64,000 nucleotides of DNA from Lacrimispora xylanisolvens (GCF_002934545.1 NZ_PTJA01000001.1:1-64000), one strand, 5' to 3'; positions 1 to 5,826 are shown, counted from the stretch's first letter. Notes: generated by a model from the letters alone, not told the origin. Translations and numbers: made by a program.

Positions 1-59
1 AAACGGCAAGGCACAAACAGAATCCCCTTTTTATCATAGACATAAAAGCTCCTTTCTAA

Positions 60-121
60 GTATCTCAAATTTTCCTTCAGGAGATCCGGAGCAGCTGCGA
101 TCAGAAAAGGAAGTGAGATAC
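60..121. repeat. GTATCTCA hairpin repeat R1
   Basis: A 62-base element bounded by GTATCTCA and its exact complement TGAGATAC, with further pairing of ATTTTCCTT to AAGGAA-type bases inside and a GGAGCAGCTGC core. Related elements lie at 3063-3124, 3472-3522, about 3640-3696 (decayed), 4144-4186 (decayed) and 4364-4415. Several lie next to terminator-like hairpins. All are confined to the prophage and its decayed neighbour, so the family probably belongs to the mobile element; function unknown. Confidence 0.7.
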
Positions 122-136
122 AATAAAAATTTGTAC

Positions 137-166
137 AAAAAAGGAAGGGCAGGGCTTGCCCTTCCT
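137..166 (-). terminator. Terminator after major coat gene
   Basis: A perfect 10-bp stem (142-151 with 157-166) with a five-base loop, followed on the minus strand by a run of U. It sits 22 bases after the coat protein stop, so it would end the abundant coat transcript, as is usual behind gene VIII of filamentous phages. Confidence 0.8.
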
Positions 167-187
167 GATCTGCCGTGACATTGGTCT

Positions 188-448
188 TTATTTCGCAATC
201 TGCCGGAAAAATTTAATTCCGAATCTGACTGCCATTCCAGCACCCACAACAACTAAAGCAATTGGGAGAGCTGCGGCAATCGTAGCTAACATGTCACCTT
301 GCACACTGGTAAATGCAGTCGTCATGATTCCGGTAATATCAACAGTACCTTCCGCTGCATAAGCTGGAACGGCAGTAGCCGTTGATACCGCAACCGGGAG
401 AGCAACAAGTCCAATCCTGCGTGCATTTTCCTGAATTTTGTTAGTCAT
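188..448 (-). CDS. Filamentous phage major coat protein, pVIII-like
   Basis: An 86-residue pre-protein. Residues 1-31 form a signal peptide with basic start (NARR), hydrophobic core and a PAYA cleavage site. The mature chain of about 55 residues begins AEG, has an amphipathic helix, a membrane helix at about 55-74 and a basic tail with R75, K79, R82 and K86. This is the layout of the M13 major coat protein, whose mature form also begins AEG, has about 50 residues and ends in a lysine-rich DNA-facing segment. The start has a strong AAAGGAGG site. It is the last gene of a leftward run and is followed by a strong terminator. The protein would line the membrane and then wrap single-stranded phage DNA. 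Identification is by features, not by a database match. Confidence 0.85.
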   Translation of the reverse strand: MTNKIQENARRIGLVALPVAVSTATAVPAYAAEGTVDITGIMTTAFTSVQGDMLATIAAALPIALVVVGAGMAVRFGIKFFRQIAK

Positions 449-461
449 AAAATATCCTCCT

Positions 462-584
462 TTAAGATTTTATCATTAACCCCAGTAGGGAGCTAATTAC
501 ATAGAAAATCAGTTCAACAATCAGTTTTAATATGATACCGATACAAATACCACCGGAACATACTGCTATGTATGTTTCAATCAT
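462..584 (-). CDS. Small hydrophobic phage membrane protein (40 aa)
   Basis: A 40-residue reading frame starting ATG with an AGGAGG site seven bases upstream. It overlaps the end of the upstream gene by 8 bases and ends 13 bases before the coat gene. Almost the whole chain is one membrane helix (GICIGIILKLIVELIFYVI) after a short acidic start, with a lysine near the end. In filamentous phages the small proteins beside pVIII are the tip proteins pVII and pIX, of about 30-35 residues. That role is an inference from size and position. Confidence 0.65.
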   Translation of the reverse strand: MIETYIAVCSGGICIGIILKLIVELIFYVISSLLGLMIKS

Positions 585-768
585 GCCAGGGCCTCCTGCT
601 TATCAAACAAACACCGATCAAAACACCTAAGAACAACAAAAGAACGATTGCAAAATCTTGGTCAGGGTAAACAGCGGAAGAGGTCTCTTCTTCATCTTCA
701 AGGGTATATGCTTCCGATTGATCAACCTCCAAATCAAAATCAGCTTCCGATAATGTAGGAAGAATCAT
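577..768 (-). CDS. Small phage protein with C-terminal membrane helix
   Basis: A 63-residue protein. Residues 1-36 are very acidic (EDEEE) and residues about 38-57 form one membrane helix, followed by a short basic tail (SRRPWHD). Its ATG overlaps the stop of the upstream gene by one base (TAATG), showing translational coupling. It overlaps the next small gene by 8 bases. Possible minor virion or assembly protein of the filamentous phage; I do not recognise the family. Confidence 0.65.
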   Translation of the reverse strand: MILPTLSEADFDLEVDQSEAYTLEDEEETSSAVYPDQDFAIVLLLFLGVLIGVCLISRRPWHD

Positions 769-1136
769 TAGCTCACCTTCTTGTCAGGCTTTTGATCAGG
801 TTCATGATTTGTATTGAATTGGCTGTCAGGTACCGGAGTAATCTGTACATCGGAAATATAGTCAAGATCAATAATCTTAAGGACTGGCTTTCCATCACTA
901 CCAATTGACATACTAAATTCTGCATCATAGAGAGCGGGAGCCCTTTTGATTTTTCCCATTACCTGAAATTCACAAGAGGACTTAGCCGGGCGGGTTCCTT
1001 TGGTGCCGTTTACATTGTCTTCGGCGACCAAATCCGTGTTAAAGTAATAATTGACAGATGTTCCCTGAACACGTTTTCCTGAATCGTCGGTCATATCGTA
1101 CTGACCAGCATAAAGTAAAATAATCTGCATTTTCAT
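768..1136 (-). CDS. Phage protein of unknown function, possible ssDNA-binding
   Basis: A 122-residue soluble protein, beta-rich by composition, with no membrane segment and a highly charged tail (DQKPDKKVS). It is the first gene after the multi-hairpin region and is coupled to the membrane-protein genes. Inoviruses carry a small beta-barrel single-strand-DNA-binding protein (pV-like) just before the coat genes, and the size, tail and position fit. I see no decisive motif, so this is inference. Confidence 0.6.
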   Translation of the reverse strand: MKMQIILLYAGQYDMTDDSGKRVQGTSVNYYFNTDLVAEDNVNGTKGTRPAKSSCEFQVMGKIKRAPALYDAEFSMSIGSDGKPVLKIIDLDYISDVQITPVPDSQFNTNHEPDQKPDKKVS

Positions 1137-1189
1137 AAAAATATACCTTCCTTTCGTCTTAGACAGCCCTAAAAAACTATCTTCAATTA

Positions 1190-1530
1190 ATATGACATAT
1201 TTGATATACTACAAGGTTCAAAATCGGGGAGAGTAACCCGGCCAAGGCCTGACTGATATTTAGGTATCGGCCGAGCAATTTGGGCCCCCCGGCGATGCCC
1301 CCAAATTGCCAAGCTGCTGTACCGGATACCCGATACGGAGCCAGGCGGGGCGGTAATCAAGGAAAAAAGGGGAATTGCATCAACCTGGCGAAGGTTGAAG
1401 TATTGACTGATGTAAGCTGTTGTAAGCACCCAGCGCAATGGCTACGCCTGCGCCGGGTGCCTGACCGAACGGCGGGGAATTTCGCCCGGTCAGTTTCGGG
1501 CCAGACCTAAACCAAAACCCGGCCCGGATT
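1190..1530. other. Multi-hairpin region, probable single-strand origin/packaging region
   Basis: About 340 bases without a convincing gene, clearly more GC-rich than its surroundings, with a series of inverted repeats. Pairs seen are GCAATTTGGG with CCCAAATTGC (about 1275-1311), GCACCCAGCGC with GCGCCGGGTGC (about 1426-1461), TGACCG with CGGTCA (about 1462-1492) and CGGGCC with GGCCCG. Filamentous phages keep plus- and minus-strand origins and the packaging hairpin together in such a region. Short reading frames overlap it but lack support. Confidence 0.55.
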
Positions 1531-1531
1531 T

Positions 1532-1759
1532 TCATTTTTGAATGGTTTGGTTTAAAACCCTTGTAATGCTTTCTTTGGCATTCATGACACCAGCCGTCCC
1601 ATACATGGTATGGAAAACGATATCATTAACAACCTGACCAATACCAAAGTCAAACAATACGTAATACTTAATAAAGCCTTTTAAAATATCTTTATCACTT
1701 AAATCCCTATGTGCCAGAGCGAGCAGCCAGATTTTTAAATCTTCCGTGTACCGTTCCAT
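1532..1759 (-). CDS. Small phage protein of unknown function
   Basis: A 75-residue alpha-helical protein starting at the ATG that follows a GGGGGGAGGATT site by seven bases; an in-frame start 33 bases upstream lacks such a site. It is rich in charged residues in the first half (HRDLSDKDILKGF) and hydrophobic in the middle, without a clear signal peptide. It lies between the ribbon-helix-helix gene and the origin-like region in the same leftward unit. No family recognised. Confidence 0.55.
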   Translation of the reverse strand: MERYTEDLKIWLLALAHRDLSDKDILKGFIKYYVLFDFGIGQVVNDIVFHTMYGTAGVMNAKESITRVLNQTIQK

Positions 1760-1839
1760 TAATGAATCCTCCCCCCTTTCCATGTATCTCACTTACCGCA
1801 GCTGCAGCCTGGCTAATGAAGCAGTTTTGAGATACAGAA

Positions 1840-2115
1840 TTAAATGATATGGCGACTGCGGATATATGTTATATCAAAGGATAATGATCTCAATTCAGAT
1901 GCTAATTCATCTAACCGTTTCGCAGTATCCTTAAGATACTTCTCCCGTTCGGAAATCTGCTTATTAAGCCGATCAAGCGTTTCATTTCTTTCTGGTTCGG
2001 TATCTCTGGCATCCCGGATAACATTAACAAACTTCTGGTTGAACCCTTCCCCTGAATAACTGTTTATGTAATCGTAAATCTCTTCCGGAACCCTTACACT
2101 TTTTGCAACACTCAT
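1840..2115 (-). CDS. Ribbon-helix-helix-like DNA-binding protein
   Basis: A 91-residue protein. Residues 3-35 (AKSVRVPEEIYDYINSYS and after) resemble a ribbon-helix-helix fold: a short strand with SVRVPEE, then two helices. Residues about 45-75 form a heptad-rich coiled coil (LNKQISEREKYLKDTAKRL). Its start overlaps the stop of the preceding gene by four bases (ATGA). Likely a small regulator or replication accessory of the prophage. The coiled coil suggests higher-order assembly. Confidence 0.65.
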   Translation of the reverse strand: MSVAKSVRVPEEIYDYINSYSGEGFNQKFVNVIRDARDTEPERNETLDRLNKQISEREKYLKDTAKRLDELASELRSLSFDITYIRSRHII

Positions 2116-2402
2116 GCGGACACCTCCTGAAGCATTCCATGATCCATCAAGTACTGAATGCTGAAATGATCAATCTGATAATCGGTGCCTTCTGATTCGT
2201 TTCGAAAGCAGATGATCGTGTCGCCTAAGACGGGTGTAACAGTTACACGGATATAGTCACCAGTAACGGGGTGTTGATATGACATCCAGTAGCAGGAATG
2301 ATGATGACTAAAGTCGCATTTGTGCACCAAGGGGAGATTGTTGTTGACTGCACTCATAAGTGCATACATCTTAGATTTGTTTAGATTAAGCTTATAACCC
2401 AT
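2112..2402 (-). CDS. Conserved-type phage early protein, unknown function
   Basis: A 96-residue soluble protein, first gene of the leftward phage unit, with a GGAGG site. It carries a histidine-rich patch (KCDFSHHHSCYW) near residue 30 with two cysteines, which might bind metal, then a beta-rich half. It is translationally coupled to the ribbon-helix-helix gene. Being promoter-proximal to the repressor operators, it is probably an early gene. Family not recognised. Confidence 0.6.
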   Translation of the reverse strand: MGYKLNLNKSKMYALMSAVNNNLPLVHKCDFSHHHSCYWMSYQHPVTGDYIRVTVTPVLGDTIICFRNESEGTDYQIDHFSIQYLMDHGMLQEVSA

Positions 2403-2469
2403 TTGACCTCCTATCCGCAGCGGGTATAAGAGCCTGCCGCAAACACATCATTAATAAGTTACTATGTTT

Positions 2470-2535
2470 ACAGGAGCGGTCAAAAATGTTAGAATAAGAC
2501 AGCGACGTTTTATTTAACATTTTTGGTGCTCCTGT
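2470..2535. other. Long hairpin in divergent promoter region
   Basis: ACAGGAGC plus AAAAATGTTA pairs with TAACATTTTT plus GCTCCTGT, giving about 18 paired bases with a small bulge around a 22-base loop. A second inverted repeat, CCATATTA with TAATATGG, follows at 2545-2577. They lie between the first leftward gene and the repressor operators. In a single-stranded phage genome such hairpins can act as double-stranded promoters or complementary-strand origins; as RNA the first could be a leader structure. Confidence 0.5.
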
Positions 2536-2625
2536 GTTGGAGCTCCATATTAGACATCTGAGAAGATGATAATATGGCGGTTTCTGTGAGGGGTGAAAAG
2601 GTAACACGCCTTACGTTTTTTATTA

Positions 2626-2676
2626 TATCCCAACATAATGGGATTGTCAATTAATATATCCCAATTAAATGGGAAA
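2626..2676. promoter_or_regulatory. Paired repressor operators
   Basis: Two palindromes share the half sites TCCCA-N6-TGGGA: 2628-2643 and 2659-2674. Their centres are 31 bp apart, three helical turns. They lie directly upstream of the repressor start at 2692 and face the leftward phage genes, so the HTH protein encoded next door most likely binds here and represses both directions. Confidence 0.75.
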
Positions 2677-2691
2677 TATGAGAGGATAAAT

Positions 2692-3048
2692 ATGATTGAT
2701 GAATTAGGATTTGGTCAAAGATTAGAACAAGCTATGATAAAATCTGGATATAGCAATGCGAGATTAACTAAAGAACTGAATCTATCTAAAAATGCAATAG
2801 GTAATTATAAAAACAATCAAATCCCTAATACTATCACATTATTCGAGATATCCCAAAGATTAGGGATAAGTATGGAGTATTTATTGACCGGAGAAGAAAA
2901 GCATAGGGAACTTTCAGAAGATGAGCTAGAATTATTAAAGTATTTTCGAATGTTGCCCCAAAAAATAAAAGATCGAGAAATAGGACGTTTGGAGGATAGG
3001 GCTGAACAATACTCGACGGGGAAATCATCAGATTCAATGATAGGATAA
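2692..3048 (+). CDS. Cro/C1-type HTH repressor (prophage)
   Basis: A 118-residue protein. Residues about 6-60 are a helix-turn-helix of the Cro/C1 (HTH_3) type (NARLTKELNLSKNAIGNYK, then ISQRLGISMEYLLTGEE). The C-terminal half is a short helical region, too short for a LexA-like peptidase. I chose the ATG at 2692 because it follows AGAGGATAAAT; an in-frame ATG at 2638 lies inside the first operator. The gene diverges from the leftward phage operon and is followed by a repeat and a terminator. Probable lysogeny repressor. Confidence 0.85.
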   Translation: MIDELGFGQRLEQAMIKSGYSNARLTKELNLSKNAIGNYKNNQIPNTITLFEISQRLGISMEYLLTGEEKHRELSEDELELLKYFRMLPQKIKDREIGRLEDRAEQYSTGKSSDSMIG

Positions 3049-3062
3049 AACATAAATAGATT

Positions 3063-3124
3063 GTATCTCAACTCAATTCCTGATCGGAGCAGCTCCGGGC
3101 AACCAGGGCGGAAAATTGAGATAC
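3063..3124. repeat. GTATCTCA hairpin repeat R2
   Basis: A 62-base element, the same length as R1, from GTATCTCA to TGAGATAC with a GGAGCAGCTCC core. It lies 14 bases after the repressor stop and just before that gene's terminator. Confidence 0.7.
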
Positions 3125-3128
3125 AAAA

Positions 3129-3162
3129 GAGGGGAGCTCTCGAAAACAGAGCCCCCCTCTTT
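3129..3162 (+). terminator. Terminator after repressor
   Basis: GAGGGGAGCTCT (3129-3140) pairs with AGAGCCCCCCTC (3148-3159) around a seven-base loop, followed by TTT. Confidence 0.7.
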
Positions 3163-3172
3163 GCGAAAATTA

Positions 3173-3201
3173 TAGACGAAACACGAAAAAGGAAATATAA
3201 T
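3173..3201 (+). promoter_or_regulatory. Promoter of the type I toxin mRNA
   Basis: TAGACG at 3173-3178, a 17-base spacer and a perfect TATAAT at 3196-3201. The transcript would start near 3208. It would carry a TGCTGT/ACAGCA stem just ahead of the GGAAGGGGG ribosome site of the toxin. Confidence 0.65.
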
Positions 3202-3251
3202 GTAAAGTGCTGTTATAGCCCAAACTGCACAGCAGGAAGGGGGTGCAACAG

Positions 3252-3341
3252 TTGGAATACATATTAACCCTTATGCTTTCGGTCATAGCAGGCGTAGTGA
3301 CTCATTTCGTTTGCAAATGGCTCGACCGAAAGGACAAATAA
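3252..3341 (+). CDS. Fst/par-like type I toxin peptide (29 aa)
   Basis: A 29-residue peptide starting TTG, eight bases after GGAAGGGGG. It has one membrane helix (ILTLMLSVIAGVVTHFV) and then a charged tail, CKWLDRKDK. This is the layout of Fst/Ldr-family membrane toxins. The surroundings match the enterococcal par locus: a 28-30 base direct repeat covers the start site (3243-3272) and recurs behind the terminator (3390-3417), a bidirectional terminator separates them, and a convergent promoter lies beyond. Translation would be blocked by the antisense RNA. It probably stabilises the prophage. Toxicity is inferred. Confidence 0.7.
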   Translation: MEYILTLMLSVIAGVVTHFVCKWLDRKDK

Positions 3342-3354
3342 CAGCGAGCATAAG

Positions 3355-3384
3355 AAAACCCAGGGACGGCCATCCCTGGGTTTT
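3355..3384. terminator. Bidirectional terminator shared by toxin and antitoxin RNAs
   Basis: A perfect 12-bp stem: AAAACCCAGGGA (3355-3366) with TCCCTGGGTTTT (3373-3384). A-run and T-run on both sides allow termination in both directions. Confidence 0.8.
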
Positions 3385-3420
3385 CGTTTGTGCAACAATT
3401 GAAATACATAATCCCTTTGT
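3355..3420 (-). ncRNA. Predicted antisense antitoxin RNA
   Basis: On the minus strand TTGACA (plus-strand 3450-3455), a 17-base spacer and TAAAAT (3427-3432) form a near-consensus promoter. Its transcript would start near 3420, cover the complement of DRb and stop at the shared terminator, giving about 65 bases. That is close to the 66-base RNAII of pAD1 par as I remember it. Predicted from sequence only. Confidence 0.65.
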
Positions 3421-3471
3421 ATCTCTATTTTATACCTAAAGTACTGGCGTGTCAACAGTTGCGATTAAAAA

Positions 3472-3522
3472 GTATCTCAAAACAATCGCAGCTGCCAGGA
3501 TCCAAAATGTAAATTGAGATAC
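3472..3522. repeat. GTATCTCA hairpin repeat R3
   Basis: A 51-base element from GTATCTCAA to TTGAGATAC with a CGCAGCTGCCAGGATCC core. Its reverse complement aligns with R1 through GATCC, GG and GCAGCTGCGAT, so the family occurs in both orientations. Confidence 0.65.
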
Positions 3523-3527
3523 AGTGA

Positions 3528-3569
3528 AACTAAGAAAGCCCAAGGTAATTATCTTGGACTTCCTTAGTT
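3528..3569. other. Conserved hairpin beside R3
   Basis: AACTAAG and CCAAG pair with CTTGG and CTTAGTT in one nested stem. A near-identical copy lies at about 4421-4462 with changes mostly in the loop, so the structure was kept in both copies. Possibly a terminator or a phage recombination signal. Confidence 0.5.
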
Positions 3570-3708
3570 ATAATACTCCCATAACCCGACAACGGAAAGG
3601 GTACTAACATTCTATAACCAAATGAAGCACATGTCAATCGCTCCTGCACCTCAGAACCCGCTCTGATCGCTGGCTGCAGCTCTCAAAACGAGATACAAAA
3701 ACAAATTC

Positions 3709-3750
3709 CTCTTAATCTATTTGTCCAGGGTTCGAGTCCCTGAAGGCGCA
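3709..3750 (+). other. tRNA-Lys(CTT) 3' half: attachment site remnant
   Basis: The sequence runs from an anticodon loop CTCTTAA (anticodon CTT, 3711-3713) through anticodon stem, variable loop, T arm (CAGGG, TTCGAGT, CCCTG), acceptor strand AAGGCGC and discriminator A. The 5' half is missing: upstream lies prophage sequence. This is the usual product of integration into a tRNA gene with crossover at the anticodon loop. The intact tRNA should lie at the other prophage end, left of the window. Confidence 0.8.
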
Positions 3751-3824
3751 CTAAAAAAGTACTGGTTTTGCAGACGGAGAGCTGCGGGGTCGGTGCTTTT
3801 CCTTTGTGTAAAAATAATGGTGGG

Positions 3825-3870
3825 AATCTATTTGTCCTTTGGGAAGGACTTGAGGGTAAAAAAAGTACTG
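3825..3870 (+). other. Second, decayed tRNA-Lys remnant
   Basis: AATCTATTTGTCC (3825-3837) repeats the tRNA segment at 3714-3726 exactly. After a degenerate T-arm region the flanking AAAAAAGTACTG (3753-3764) recurs at 3859-3870. The unit of about 105-111 bases is thus duplicated in tandem with the second copy decayed, consistent with an older integration at the same tRNA. Confidence 0.6.
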
Positions 3871-3911
3871 TCTTTGACGGGTGGGAGCGTTGGGGACAGT
3901 ACTTCTTTTTG
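3863..3911 (+). terminator. Terminator-like hairpin
   Basis: AAGTACTGTC (3863-3872) pairs with GACAGTACTT (3895-3904) around a 22-base loop and is followed by CTTTTTG. It may be the original tRNA terminator. Confidence 0.6.
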
Positions 3912-3969
3912 TTTCTGTAAATGTTATATTACATATTCAATTTTTAACATAATACGTAACTAACATAAT

Positions 3970-4140
3970 TCAAAACTTCGAGTATTTTGAAAGTATGGCA
4001 ATGTCATGAAGTAACCGCTCAAACGATTCTTTGTCCCAAAATCTAGGATTGATATAACCATGAATAACATTATTGCGATTTTCTATCTTATCAATAGGGC
4101 TTGAAAATAAAAAATAAGACTTAGTCTTTTCATGAAGTGC
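3970..4140 (-). pseudogene. C-terminal fragment of a HEPN-like protein
   Basis: On the minus strand an open frame without a plausible start ends at 3970. It reads ...KTKSYFLFSSPIDKIENR, then NNVIHGYINPRFWDKESF, then ERLLHDIAILSKYSKF and stop. RNNVIH fits the R-X4-H signature of HEPN domains (nuclease or nucleotidyltransferase partner). The coding look ends near 4140, exactly where the decayed repeat R5 begins, so the 5' part was replaced by mobile-element sequence. The HEPN label is tentative. Confidence 0.5.
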
Positions 4141-4143
4141 AAA

Positions 4144-4186
4144 ACTCAATCCCTGATTGGAGCAGCTCCGGGCAACCAGTGAGGAA
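4144..4186. repeat. Decayed repeat R5
   Basis: AACTCAATCCCTGATTGGAG and the following AGCTCCGGGCAACCAG match R2 (3071-3107) closely, but the GTATCTCA end and the right arm are lost. Confidence 0.6.
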
Positions 4187-4189
4187 GTT

Positions 4190-4237
4190 TGCTACTACAT
4201 ACGTAAATGGTTAGATCGAAACAATAAGGACAACTAA
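4190..4237 (+). pseudogene. Truncated second copy of the par-like toxin
   Basis: The frame reads CYYIRKWLDRNNKDN and stop, matching the toxin tail FVCKWLDRKDK. The start codon, ribosome site and membrane helix are gone, replaced by R5. A perfect terminator stem follows (4245-4257 with 4265-4277), then a degenerate DRb-like TGTAACA. The toxin can no longer be made. Confidence 0.7.
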
Positions 4238-4244
4238 CCAAAAA

Positions 4245-4281
4245 GAAACCCTAGGAATTCGCACTTCCTAGGGTTTCGCTT
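4245..4281. terminator. Terminator of the decayed par-like copy
   Basis: GAAACCCTAGGAA pairs perfectly with TTCCTAGGGTTTC over 13 bases. It corresponds in position to the shared terminator of the intact locus but differs in sequence. Confidence 0.7.
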
Positions 4282-4363
4282 TATGTAACATGCCATATTA
4301 AGTTTTTTAGCTATCTTTATATTACACCATATATAGTGTATCTGTAAACTGCTGGATATAATA

Positions 4364-4462
4364 TGCACCTCAAAATCTCTGCAGCTGCCAGGATCTAAAA
4401 TACAAATTGAGATACAGGGAAACTAAGAAAGCCCAAGGCAATCACCTTGAACTTCCTTAGTT
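4364..4462. repeat. Repeat R6 plus conserved hairpin (copy of 3472-3569)
   Basis: CTCTGCAGCTGCCAGGATCT, then AAATTGAGATAC and the AACTAAG...CTTAGTT hairpin repeat the 3472-3569 block in the same order. Its GTATCTCA end is degenerate (GCACCTCA). With R5 and the truncated toxin it shows that a whole block of about 400 bases is duplicated outside the attachment site. Confidence 0.65.
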
Positions 4463-4578
4463 ATAATACTCCCTACCCGACAGCAGGGTACTATTTTCTT
4501 GTTACTGTTGGTATAGAATTCAATTATCTCAAAATATCATTCTTCACAATAGGCTGTTGATGAAGTTATTTCTACTCT

Positions 4579-5826
4579 TTAATTCCCTTGGTATAATGAT
4601 TCATTCTGAAAAAAACAATGCTGTAAATACATCTGTGCTCCTGCCAGATCAAGTTCTTCCAAAGATGTCTGATTGTACTCTACTTGAAAGGCTCCCTCCC
4701 TGGGATAATAATGAAACATACCCAGATGTAGCATTAACTGCTCGTGAAAATATTCATCTGCATGAGCATAGTCACCCTGAAAAATAACCAGCTCAGGATC
4801 AAAAACCAAAGATATGTTTCTGATTAAAAAGGCAAACTGTCTGGCGATATAAGCCACCAGTTCCTTAGCCAGTCCATCCCCCTGCCGGGAGTGGGAGAAA
4901 ACGGCAGGCAGCCCGATTTGCTCGATCGGCAATTCACGTAATGAAGATTGTTGATACAAATCGTATATTTGCCTAATCAATCGGCGGATTCTTTGGATAC
5001 TTAGCAGCTGTTCTGCACAGCCATAGCTGCCACAGCCACAGCGGGTCGTATCATTGGGATCAAGCACCATGTGACCAACCTCCCCGATCAATGAATTTTT
5101 ACCGTTTAAAACATGACCTTTCTCAATCAGACAGGCCGAAAGACCCCAGGTTGAGAAAAACACCAGCACACGCTTGCTTTTTATATTGTCACGTTTTAAT
5201 TCAGAACGCCCGGTCATCTTACCGGTATTATCAATTAACAGCTTAACCTCTTTGCCAAAAATCTTTTCCAGATAATCTTTTACCGGAATATTTACTCCCC
5301 ACTGCGGTAAGCTGGCGCTGTATTTTAAGAGACCGCGGGCATAGTCAACCGTACCCGAAGTGGAGAGCGAAACGCCATACAAGTCAGACAGTGTATATCC
5401 ATGCTCTGCCAACATATGAAGGGCATGCTCTTTTATTACATCAAAAGCCTCTTCCGGCGTTTCTTTCATTGGCGCTTCTAAACGAAAGGAAGCCGTCATT
5501 TTCAGGTTCATATTACAAAGGCCAATTCTTAAAAGATTAGGCCATAACGTAATGATCATCAATTGTTTATTCGAAATAAAGCTGTATAACTCCGGCTTTT
5601 TCCCACCCAGTTCTGTAGAATCACCTTTTCCGTCTGATATGACAATTCCTTTTTGGGTGAAATGCTGAATACATTTTATTACGGTGGGGCGGCTGATACC
5701 GGTATGCTTTGAAATCTCAGCCGTAGTACAGGCATTTCCATCCCGCATCGCATTAAGAACCAGCATACGATTTCGTACTTTTAAATCTATCGGCTTAGCT
5801 CCTGTACTTTTTTCTTTCACTTTCAT
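4579..5826 (-). CDS. xylR: ROK-family xylose-type repressor
   Basis: A 415-residue ROK protein. Residues about 15-65 form a winged helix (TTAEISKHTGISRPTVIKC). The sugar-kinase-like fold follows, with a zinc motif CGCGSYGC near residues 261-268 and a C-terminal ROK half. Length and order fit XylR/NagC-type regulators. It diverges from xylose isomerase across 172 bases, the standard layout for XylR, which is released from DNA by xylose. The best Shine-Dalgarno (GGAG) is about 14 bases from this ATG, a long gap. No xylulokinase lies in the window. Specificity is inferred from the neighbour. Confidence 0.85.
   Translation of the reverse strand: MKVKEKSTGAKPIDLKVRNRMLVLNAMRDGNACTTAEISKHTGISRPTVIKCIQHFTQKGIVISDGKGDSTELGGKKPELYSFISNKQLMIITLWPNLLRIGLCNMNLKMTASFRLEAPMKETPEEAFDVIKEHALHMLAEHGYTLSDLYGVSLSTSGTVDYARGLLKYSASLPQWGVNIPVKDYLEKIFGKEVKLLIDNTGKMTGRSELKRDNIKSKRVLVFFSTWGLSACLIEKGHVLNGKNSLIGEVGHMVLDPNDTTRCGCGSYGCAEQLLSIQRIRRLIRQIYDLYQQSSLRELPIEQIGLPAVFSHSRQGDGLAKELVAYIARQFAFLIRNISLVFDPELVIFQGDYAHADEYFHEQLMLHLGMFHYYPREGAFQVEYNQTSLEELDLAGAQMYLQHCFFQNESLYQGN

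Larger units (their letters stand above)
3243..3417. repeat. Direct repeats DRa/DRb of the par-like locus
   Basis: DRa (3243-3272, GTGCAACAGTTGGAATACAT and following) and DRb (3390-3417, GTGCAACAATTGAAATACAT and following) differ by a few bases. DRa holds the toxin start codon; DRb, read on the minus strand, forms the 5' part of the antisense RNA. The RNA can therefore pair with the toxin start site although the two transcripts only overlap at the terminator. Confidence 0.75.

Noticed and set aside
1280-1510. Open frames on both strands over the GC-rich region
   Set aside because: They overlap inverted repeats, have no ribosome site and an odd Arg/Cys/Pro composition; the region reads better as DNA structure.
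2392-2607. Leftward 71-residue frame in the divergent promoter region
   Set aside because: It spans two hairpins, lacks a ribosome site and overlaps the start of the better-supported gene at 2112-2402.
3528-3569. dif-like site (ACTTCC...TTATAATA) beside R3
   Set aside because: Only the XerC-like arm resembles dif; the rest fits a hairpin better and the prophage end is at a tRNA.
3721-3963. 80-residue frame across the tRNA remnant
   Set aside because: It translates tRNA-Lys sequence and a terminator hairpin.
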